The notes under the pieces were generated by a model. It made no database searches and was not told the DNA's origin. It was given only the letters and a program-made list of their open reading frames with translations. A DNA stretch of 14,014 nt, from contig DASWMO010000350.1 in NCBI GenBank assembly GCA_036399715.1, forward strand, positions 1-14,014, given 5' to 3'. This stretch comes from DASVSE01 sp036399715 (GTDB lineage: Bacteria > Bacteroidota > Rhodothermia > Rhodothermales > Rubricoccaceae). The stretch's first letter is position 1, and each line of letters begins with the position of its first letter. This document shows positions 1 to 6,019 of this stretch, one piece after another. The position numbers and the translations under genes were made by a program.

Positions 1-968
1 GGGCCGTAGACGCCGAAGTCGTACCAGTCTCCGTCGTACGGTCCGTCGAGTGCGGCCTCCCAGACCCCGTCGGCGTCCCGCGTCATCGGGTGGCTCTCGC
101 GCTCCGGCCCGGACGTTGCGTCGTAGAGGTAGACGCGAACCGAGTCGGCCCGGGGAGCAAACACGCGGATGTCGAGGCCGGGATGCAGACGGGCGCACCG
201 CTCACACCGCTCCACGAGCTCGGCGCCGAGCGGCTTGCCGGACGCCATCTCGCGCCAGATCCCGTCGAACCGGGCGGCCGAGCGGAGGGCGGGCGCCCCG
301 GGCATCGTCACGTAGTGGACCTGGTTGGCGGTCAGCGCCTCGGCCGGCACGAGAAGCGCCGTCTCGGCCTCGTTCGGGTACACCGCCGCGACGGGCACCT
401 CGACCCCGTCCCAGCGCGTGATCCGGTAATCCGCCGGCGTCAGCGGGCGGTCCATTCCGGTCACGCGGACCCAGACGGACCGCTCGCCGCGCAGCTCGGC
501 GACGAGGCGCGGCGGCGTCACACCGGACAGAAAGACGTGGTTGCCGGCGGCCACGTTGGGTGCGCTCGCTGGCGGATCGAGCCAGCGCCCCGCGCCGGCC
601 GCGTCGTCGACGCGGAACTTGAACGGGCTCCCGGGCGCGACGGCGGCGTAGCCCGCGTTGGGGACGGGCAAAATCCAGATCGGCTGGCTCGACAGCGATG
701 TGAGCTGCCACGCCGGGTCCTCCATGTCCGCGCTCCACCCGCGGAAGGCGCCCGTCACGACGACGCGGTCGGGCACGGTCGCACCTTGCGCGCCGCCGTA
801 GAGCGCGGGGTCGAAGACGAACAGCGTCGTGTCGCCGCGGAGGGCGTAGCCCTGCGCCCGCTCGGCGTTTGTCGGCGCCTGGGCGGAGACTACGGTGGCA
901 AGGAGGGTCGCGAGCAGGGTGACCCCTGACCGCACGGTGAACGCTGACTGAAGAACGGCGAGGCGCAT
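1..968 (-). CDS. Secreted GH13 glycosidase, pullulanase-type (N-terminal part; runs off left edge)
   Basis: Reading leftward from the ATG at 968-966, the frame stays open for 322 codons to the window edge, so the 3' end lies outside. Residues 1-30 are a signal peptide ending SAQ. Residues about 65-150 look like a carbohydrate-associated immunoglobulin-like module (VVVTGAFRGWS, then FKFRVDD). Residues 153-225 look like a second beta domain. Residues 266-322 match the CBM48-type module of type I pullulanases (IRVFAPRADSVRVYLYD, then DGDWYDFGVYG). In that family these modules precede a GH13 TIM barrel that cleaves alpha-1,6 or alpha-1,4 bonds in pullulan, starch or glycogen; the barrel and its catalytic Asp/Glu are not in the window, so the activity is inferred. 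The leader is C/T-rich without a Shine-Dalgarno. It diverges from the lipoprotein gene at 1169. Confidence 0.82.
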   Translation of the reverse strand, partial: MRLAVLQSAFTVRSGVTLLATLLATVVSAQAPTNAERAQGYALRGDTTLFVFDPALYGGAQGATVPDRVVVTGAFRGWSADMEDPAWQLTSLSSQPIWILPVPNAGYAAVAPGSPFKFRVDDAAGAGRWLDPPASAPNVAAGNHVFLSGVTPPRLVAELRGERSVWVRVTGMDRPLTPADYRITRWDGVEVPVAAVYPNEAETALLVPAEALTANQVHYVTMPGAPALRSAARFDGIWREMASGKPLGAELVERCERCARLHPGLDIRVFAPRADSVRVYLYDATSGPERESHPMTRDADGVWEAALDGPYDGDWYDFGVYG

Positions 969-1168
969 GCGAAGAAGGGGCGGGGCGGGGGAGGAAAGGT
1001 GCCTCCAGACGTGGCAGAGGGCAAATGGGGCCTCCGGGCACTCCGGAAGGCCCTTCGCCGGTCGGAACCCTCGGGCGGCCGGGCCATTGACCCCGCTCCA
1101 TCGGCTCCGCCGCGGTCCTCCGCAGCGGGGCCGTGCCGCCGAAAAAAGAGCCCCCGCTCCCCCCTTCT
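969..1168. promoter_or_regulatory. Divergent intergenic region with two hairpins
   Basis: These 200 bases separate the GH13 gene (leftward) from the lipoprotein gene (rightward) and must hold both promoters. Two inverted repeats are visible. One has arms 1028-1037 and 1043-1053 (GGGCCT and CCGG pairing with CCGG and AGGCCC, one bulged A, five-base loop). The other has outer arms 1091-1097 (CCCCGCT) and 1124-1130 (AGCGGGG), with a nested GCGG/CCGC hairpin at 1112-1123. An A6 run lies at 1142-1147. I find no convincing -35/-10 or Bacteroides-type -33/-7 pair. In DNA this GC-rich such hairpins also arise by chance, so a regulatory role is only possible. Confidence 0.4.
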
Positions 1169-2242
1169 ATGTACCACACCTCTACCCTGCGCGCCCTCGC
1201 GGTCGCGCTCCCGCTCGCCTTCACGATGTCGGCCTGCGACTCGAACGACGAGGACATCTCCTCCGAGGCGAGCGTCTACGCCGTCTCCAACCCCACCGGC
1301 ACGGCCGACACGGCCGTCCGCCTCTCCCAGGACCTCACCTCGACCGAGGCCACGTTCAGCGGCTTCACCGGCGTCACGAACGTCCAGAACGTCTTCGTCA
1401 CGTCCGACGGCGACGGCTACTTCACCGTCGACACGGGCTCGGCCATCACGGCGAGCGGCGGCATCGTCTACGTCGCCAACCTCTGCGACGAGGACGCCGA
1501 CGACAGCGACGGCGACGGCGACGACGGCTGCTCGAACACCAACGCCACCATCGGCGCCGGCTCGCGCATGATCACTGGCGCGGCGACGGGTCTCGTCGCC
1601 CCGAAGGGCATCATCAACGAGGGCGGTCGCCTCATCGTGGCCGACAACGGCTCGAACTCGATCCGCGTCTTCCCCGAGACCGCCTCGGGCGACGTCGCCC
1701 CGACGTTCGTCGTGACCAACCTCGGCGCGGCTGGCCGGAATGTCTGGGACATCGCCTTCGACGACGGGCGTCTCTACGTTGCCGCGACCGACGGGACCGT
1801 CCTCGTCTACGACAACTTCCTCAGCAACCAGGGCGCCACGGGCCCGACCCGCATCATTACGCCAACGGCCGTGGCCGGCGGGGCGCAGATCTCCACGAAC
1901 CTCCACGGGATCGCGTTCGACGGCGACACCGGCTACCTCGTGCTCACCGACGTCGGCGGCACGCTGCCGACGAGCGGGAGCGATGGCCAGATCTTCGTCA
2001 TCGCCAACGGCGAGACGGCGTCGGGAAACACGCCCGTCCGGTACCAGATCTCGGGCTCGCAGCTCGGCAACCCCGTTGACCTCGACCTCTCTGAGGACGG
2101 CGTCCTCTACGTCGCCGAGAAGGCCAACAACGCCGTCCTGCGCTTCAACAACGTGCTGACGGCGACGGGCACCTCGACGGCCCCTGCGGCCGCCTCGATC
2201 GCGGTCGCCTCGGCTGAGTCGGTCTCGATCGCCAACGAGTAG
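1169..2242 (+). CDS. Beta-propeller-like surface lipoprotein with Asp-rich calcium-type loop
   Basis: A 357-residue protein. I chose the ATG at 1169 because it opens a classic lipoprotein signal peptide with Cys at residue 23 (FTMSAC); the 12 extra codons upstream are proline/lysine rich and would spoil it. CDSNDED follows the cysteine; an acidic cluster just after it resembles the lipoprotein export signal that sends Bacteroidota lipoproteins to the cell surface. The mature part repeats a pattern such as GRLIVADNGSNSIRVF, GRLYVAATDGTVLVYD and GVLYVAEKANNAVLRFNN, which is typical of NHL/SMP-30-like propeller blades. Residues 106-121 hold two cysteines bracketing DSDGDGDDG, a calcium-loop-like stretch. 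No catalytic motif is visible. It may bind carbohydrate or protein at the surface; the function is unknown. It faces the glycosidase gene and ends before a strong hairpin. Confidence 0.8.
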   Translation: MYHTSTLRALAVALPLAFTMSACDSNDEDISSEASVYAVSNPTGTADTAVRLSQDLTSTEATFSGFTGVTNVQNVFVTSDGDGYFTVDTGSAITASGGIVYVANLCDEDADDSDGDGDDGCSNTNATIGAGSRMITGAATGLVAPKGIINEGGRLIVADNGSNSIRVFPETASGDVAPTFVVTNLGAAGRNVWDIAFDDGRLYVAATDGTVLVYDNFLSNQGATGPTRIITPTAVAGGAQISTNLHGIAFDGDTGYLVLTDVGGTLPTSGSDGQIFVIANGETASGNTPVRYQISGSQLGNPVDLDLSEDGVLYVAEKANNAVLRFNNVLTATGTSTAPAAASIAVASAESVSIANE

Positions 2243-2265
2243 TCCACCCGCTCGTTTCGGCTCGC

Positions 2266-2299
2266 GCGGCCGGCTTCGGAGTCTTCCGGAGCCGGCCGC
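2266..2299. terminator. Hairpin between convergent genes, probable two-way terminator
   Basis: Arms GCGGCCGGCTTCGGA (2266-2280) and TCCGGAGCCGGCCGC (2285-2299) pair over 15 positions with one G-T wobble and a four-base loop. It lies 23 bases after the lipoprotein stop and 15 bases before the stop of the converging methyltransferase gene, the expected place for a shared terminator. Neither side has a clear T-run, so it would work as a GC-rich stem without a strong U-tract. Confidence 0.65.
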
Positions 2300-2314
2300 A
2301 CGCCGTTTCACGGC

Positions 2315-3169
2315 CTACGCCGGTTTGCGGGCGACGAAGAACCCGTACCGCATCGCGCCCGTCGCGTAGGCCGCCCGGATGCGGAGGACGGTGAACGCGA
2401 ACGCTCGCTCGCGCTGCGACGCGTCGCGGAGAAAGCGCCGATAGCGCGCGTCCGTCGCGATCCCGCGCGCGACGCGTCGGGCGACGACGGTCCACGTCTG
2501 CGCGACGGCCCGGCTCCAGTCCTCCTCGCGCTCGACGACGAGGCCGGCGCCCTCCAGCCACGCGCGGTTCTCGGACGCGCTCCCCATCCCGGCGAGGCGG
2601 CCCTCGCGGCAGATCGGCTCCAGCAGCCAGCGCGTCTCGGCCGGGCCGGGATGCTCCCGCGTCATCCAGACGCACAGGACGAGCCGGCTGCCGGGGCGGA
2701 GCACGCGGGCGGCTTCGGTGAACACGCGCGGCCGGTCGTGCATGTGCGTCGTGCTTTCGACGGCCCACGCGGCGTCGAAGGCAGCGTCGGGAAGGCCATT
2801 GGCTAGCCAGTCCTGGACGAAGAACTCGGGCGCGGGCACGCCCTCGGGGACCGGCCGCGCCCGGGCCTCGGCCGCCTGCGCCTCGGACAGGGTCAGCCCC
2901 AGGACGTGCGCCCCGGTCCGGAACGCCGCGACGGAGGCCGTCCCGCCGTAGCCGCACCCGATGTCGACGGCCCGCTCGCCCCGCTGCACGCCCGACGCCG
3001 CAACGACGCGGACGGCGAGTGCGTCGGTCGCCTCGGCGACGGTTTCGCGGCCGGTCGCGAACAGGCCGTGGTGGACGTGGTCGCCCCAAACCTCGCGGTA
3101 GAACCCGTCCAGCTCGTCGTAGTGGTGGCCCGTCGCGTCGGCCGCGGGGGCGGAGCGGGGGGTGACCAT
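2315..3169 (-). CDS. Class I SAM-dependent methyltransferase (gamma-tocopherol methyltransferase-like)
   Basis: A 284-residue soluble protein. Residues 68-76 (VDIGCGYGG) are the S-adenosylmethionine-binding motif I. The acidic end of strand 2, usual in this fold, is not clear; D120 in FFVQDW fits motif II and residues 156-166 (VLRPGSRLVLC) the post-motif. The N-terminus HYDELDGFYREVWGDHVHHG (16-35) is characteristic of the gamma-tocopherol methyltransferase/Erg6-like group, whose members methylate quinones, sterols or other small molecules. The substrate here cannot be read from the sequence. The ATG at 3169 lies only 5 bases after the serA stop, so the two are almost certainly co-transcribed; the start has no Shine-Dalgarno. 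A link to serine or glycine metabolism is a hypothesis from position only. It is the last gene of the run and ends at the hairpin. Confidence 0.85.
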   Translation of the reverse strand: MVTPRSAPAADATGHHYDELDGFYREVWGDHVHHGLFATGRETVAEATDALAVRVVAASGVQRGERAVDIGCGYGGTASVAAFRTGAHVLGLTLSEAQAAEARARPVPEGVPAPEFFVQDWLANGLPDAAFDAAWAVESTTHMHDRPRVFTEAARVLRPGSRLVLCVWMTREHPGPAETRWLLEPICREGRLAGMGSASENRAWLEGAGLVVEREEDWSRAVAQTWTVVARRVARGIATDARYRRFLRDASQRERAFAFTVLRIRAAYATGAMRYGFFVARKPA

Positions 3170-3174
3170 GGAGG

Positions 3175-4398
3175 TTAGAAGAGGACGCGGGCGCGGATCG
3201 TCGCCGGGACGCGGAGCACGGCCGCGAGCGCCTCGTCCGACGACGCCGTGTCGACGTCCGTCACGACGTAGCCGACCTCGCCGCGGGTCTGGAGCGTCTG
3301 CGCGGCGACGTTCGCGCCGGTCTCGGAAAAGACGGCGTTGAGGGCCGCCAGCACGCCCGGCACGTTGCGGTGGACGTGCAGGATGCGGTGGTGGCCGGCG
3401 TGCGGCGGCAGCGACACCTCGGGAAAGTTGACTGACGTGACCGTGCTCCCGTTGTCCGAGTAGCGGACGAGCTTCTCGGCGACCTCGGTCCCGATGTTCT
3501 CCTGCGCCTCGACGGTGCTCCCGCCGACGTGCGGCGTCAGGATCGCGCAGTCCAACCCGCGCAGCGGGCTCTCGAAGGCGTCGCCGGTCGCCCGCGGCTC
3601 GGACGGGAAGACATCCACGGCCGCCCCGGCAAGGTGGCCCGATTCGAGTGCGGCCGCGAGGGCCGCGAGGTCCACGACGCGCCCGCGCGAGGCGTTGAGC
3701 AGGACCGAGCCGCGCCGCATGAGCGCGATCTCGTCCGCCCCGATGAGGCCCGTCGTCTCGGGCGTCTCGGGCACGTGCAGCGTGACGACGTCGGCCTGCC
3801 GGAGCAGGTCGCCGAGGCTGACCGCCGGGACGGCGTTGCCGATGGACAGCTTGGCCGCCGTGTCGTGGAACACGACGCGCATCCCGAGGCCCTCGGCGAG
3901 AACGGAGAGCTGCGCGCCGATGCTCCCGTACCCGACGATGCCGAGCGTCTTGCCGCGCACCTCGCGCGCCCGCCCGACGGACTTCGCCCAGACGCCGCGG
4001 TGCGCGGCCGCGCTCTTGGCCGGCACGTCGCGCAGCAGCAGGATCGCCTCGGCGAGCACGAGCTCGGCGACCGAGCGGGTGTTCGAGAACGGGGCGTTGA
4101 AGACCACCACGCCGCGCCGCGCGGCGGCCTGAAGGTCGATCTGGTCCGTCCCGATGCAGAACGCGCCGACGGCGACGAGCTTCTGGGCGGCCGCGAAGAC
4201 GGGCTCCGTGAGCTGCGTTCGCGAGCGGATGCCCAGAAAGTGGACGTCGGCGACGAGGTCGGTCAGCTCGGCCTCGGGGACCGTCCCGGCGCGCAGCTCG
4301 ACCGTCTCGTAGCCCGCCCGGCGGAACGCCTCCACGCCCGTCTCGTGGACGCCTTCGAGCAGCAGGATCTTGAGCTTCGACTTGTCGAACGAGGTCAT
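3175..4398 (-). CDS. serA: D-3-phosphoglycerate dehydrogenase
   Basis: A 407-residue enzyme oxidising 3-phosphoglycerate with NAD to 3-phosphohydroxypyruvate, the first step of serine synthesis, in the cytoplasm. It follows E. coli SerA (410 residues) closely along its whole length: LLEGVHETGVEAFRRAGY at the start, FNAPFSNTRSVAELV, HRGVWAK, the NAD-binding GYGSIG near residue 160, and the catalytic Arg, Glu and His in NASRGRVVDL, the FPSEPRAT segment and TPHVGGST (about 238, 267 and 290). YSDNGSTVTSVNFPEVSLP leads into a C-terminal ACT domain (HRILHVHRNVPGVLAALN) ending TIRARVLF. In E. coli this domain binds serine and gives feedback inhibition, which is likely here too. The ATG at 4398 matches the E. 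coli N-terminus. It lies 44 bases after the DUF1877 gene and 5 bases before the methyltransferase. Confidence 0.97.
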   Translation of the reverse strand: MTSFDKSKLKILLLEGVHETGVEAFRRAGYETVELRAGTVPEAELTDLVADVHFLGIRSRTQLTEPVFAAAQKLVAVGAFCIGTDQIDLQAAARRGVVVFNAPFSNTRSVAELVLAEAILLLRDVPAKSAAAHRGVWAKSVGRAREVRGKTLGIVGYGSIGAQLSVLAEGLGMRVVFHDTAAKLSIGNAVPAVSLGDLLRQADVVTLHVPETPETTGLIGADEIALMRRGSVLLNASRGRVVDLAALAAALESGHLAGAAVDVFPSEPRATGDAFESPLRGLDCAILTPHVGGSTVEAQENIGTEVAEKLVRYSDNGSTVTSVNFPEVSLPPHAGHHRILHVHRNVPGVLAALNAVFSETGANVAAQTLQTRGEVGYVVTDVDTASSDEALAAVLRVPATIRARVLF

Positions 4399-4442
4399 TC
4401 CAGCAGCGTGGTGGGGCGCTCAAGCTAGACGCGGCCCGCGTT

Positions 4443-5078
4443 CTACTCGATGTCCACGATGACCGCCCGCCCTGCCGCCGCCGCGCGCTTGTAGAAGGCG
4501 GTTATCTCGGCCGTGTACTGCCGGAGCGCCTCGTCTGTGTACCGGACACTCAACCCTTCAGCCTGCGCCGTCGCGATCTCAGCCGCCCAGTCTCGTGCGC
4601 TCAAAGCGTCGGCGATCCACCGCACATCGTGTGGCATGTTGTACGGCGTCCATGGCTCGATATGGAGCCGCCGGCTGCCGAAGATGGCGGCGACGAGCGG
4701 ATCGGATGCTTCCATGTCGTACGGGACGACCGCCCACGCCCGGTCGCCCTCCGACTCCCGGTATTCAGTTGAGAGCAGAAACGCGAGCGAGTGGAACGAT
4801 TTGTCGAGGTCAAGGATTTCGCCTCTCTCTGCGGCGAGCGTGTATTCCTGATCCGCTGCGCGGTCCTGCTCAATCTCTGAAGATGTGAGCCATATCGCCC
4901 CCTGTTGCTCGCTCGTTGGGTTCGGACGCAAAAACCACAAAGGGTCGCGCTGTTCAGGCGTGCGGAGCAGATTCTGGTTGGGCGAGCCGGATTCGCGCCC
5001 CCGTCGGTAGGCGTCCCAATGAAGAGCGACCGTGAGATCGGCGGCGGAGATGCTGTAGTAGCCGGCCGTTACTCCCAT
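4443..5078 (-). CDS. DUF1877 (YfbM-like) family protein
   Basis: A 211-residue soluble protein of unknown function. The N-terminus MGVTAGYYSIS and the central GEILDLDKSFHSLAFLLS (about 92-109) match the DUF1877/YfbM pattern, in which LDIDKxWxxLHFLLT is the most conserved stretch; the C-terminal helix with AFYKRAAAAGRAVIV also fits. I prefer the ATG at 5078, which overlaps the upstream stop as TGATG and gives the family's MG start; a GTG one codon upstream (5081) is the alternative. The arrangement suggests translational coupling to the M14-like gene. Two 60-base lines in it have 35 G+C each (58%), against 47 of 60 in a serA line, so composition differs from its neighbours. That could mean recent acquisition. 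YfbM relatives are small cytoplasmic proteins without an established role. Confidence 0.8.
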   Translation of the reverse strand: MGVTAGYYSISAADLTVALHWDAYRRGRESGSPNQNLLRTPEQRDPLWFLRPNPTSEQQGAIWLTSSEIEQDRAADQEYTLAAERGEILDLDKSFHSLAFLLSTEYRESEGDRAWAVVPYDMEASDPLVAAIFGSRRLHIEPWTPYNMPHDVRWIADALSARDWAAEIATAQAEGLSVRYTDEALRQYTAEITAFYKRAAAAGRAVIVDIE

Positions 5079-5938
5079 CACTGTTCACCGATCCAGCCTG
5101 AAAGCGCCTCGATCATCTGGACGTTCTCAGCGCGGTGTCCGTGCTGCGCCTCGATGTTGAGGTACGGCCGGCCGTTCTGCGCGGCCCAGACCGAGAGCGA
5201 GCCGTCGTCGGTCGGCGTCGCGTTGTTCTGGAGGATCGCTGTCACGGCGTCCGCGGCGACGGCGTCGAACAGTGGGCGCGTGGTGACGAACACGAAGTCG
5301 TCGGTGTCCACGCCGGGGGCGAGTGCGACGGCCTCGGCCTCCGCGGCATCGGAGCCGCCGGGCGCGTAGCTCGTCGCTGAGTAGTTGTCCTCGGTGTTGT
5401 TGTGGAGCGCGACGACGACCTCGGGCGTCCCGACTACCTCCAGCAGCGCGGCGGCGAACGCGGCGACGGCGGCCCGCGCCGCGGGCGTGTCGCGCGACAG
5501 GTTCGCGAGCGTCCGCGCCCGCCCGGCATCGGTAAAGATGCGGTTCGGGTCGACCGTGAATGCCTCGCCGCCGACCGTAAAGGCGAGGTTGCGCGTCCCG
5601 GCGTGGCGTAGCTCGACGAGCCGCCCGCCCCGCTGCGCGATGACCGCCACGGCCGCCTCGACGGCTGTGTTCTCGTCGTCGTGGACGTTGACGGCGGACC
5701 AGCACGCGCCCGCGCACGCGCGCTCGGTGATGCGCACCTCGACCGGGGTCTCGCCGATGCGGAGGGCGACGGTCTGAACAGAAACGGTCGTGTCGGCCCC
5801 GGCCACCGTGGGTGCCGGGGGGTTCGTCACGACCGAGTCGGCGCGACGCGCACGCGGGTCCGGCTCGCCGGGCGGCTTGCCGGACTGTGCGCAGGCCGGC
5901 GCGGCGAGGAGGACGGCGGTGAGCAGGGCGACGTGCAT
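5078..5938 (-). CDS. Secreted M14-like (AstE/AspA-like) putative zinc hydrolase
   Basis: A 286-residue exported protein. The signal peptide is either a lipoprotein type with Cys16 (AAPAC) or is cleaved after ACA. Four features match the order found in carboxypeptidase-fold M14 enzymes of the AstE/AspA group: H86-x-x-E89 in NVHDDE (two zinc ligands), D130-P-N132-R133 in VDPNRIFT (the Asn-Arg pair that holds the substrate carboxylate), H179 in VVALHNN (third zinc ligand), and E263 in NIEAQHG (possible catalytic Glu). Known family members cleave peptide or amide bonds near a free carboxylate. A secreted form might trim cell-wall or other peptides, but the substrate is unknown. The family call rests on motif order, not on an alignment. 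It follows the exonuclease gene by 81 bases and is joined to the DUF1877 gene by TGATG. Confidence 0.65.
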   Translation of the reverse strand: MHVALLTAVLLAAPACAQSGKPPGEPDPRARRADSVVTNPPAPTVAGADTTVSVQTVALRIGETPVEVRITERACAGACWSAVNVHDDENTAVEAAVAVIAQRGGRLVELRHAGTRNLAFTVGGEAFTVDPNRIFTDAGRARTLANLSRDTPAARAAVAAFAAALLEVVGTPEVVVALHNNTEDNYSATSYAPGGSDAAEAEAVALAPGVDTDDFVFVTTRPLFDAVAADAVTAILQNNATPTDDGSLSVWAAQNGRPYLNIEAQHGHRAENVQMIEALSGWIGEQ

Positions 5939-6019
5939 CGGAGCGGGCGGTGGGGGACGGAAGGAAACGCCAGACCCGTCCGGTTGGCGCCGTCGCGGGG
6001 CATCTTCCCGGCGGGGGCG

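Noticed and set aside
202..2311. Long minus-strand open frames (202-1257 and 890-2311) opposite or out of frame with the glycosidase and lipoprotein genes
   Set aside because: They are rich in Arg, Ala, Gly and Pro or Asp/Val, have no domain, and lie over frames with clear signal peptides and domains. High GC removes stop codons and creates such frames.
3170..4423. Upstream extension of the methyltransferase frame to 4423
   Set aside because: It runs through serA in another frame; the ATG at 3169 gives the normal family N-terminus.
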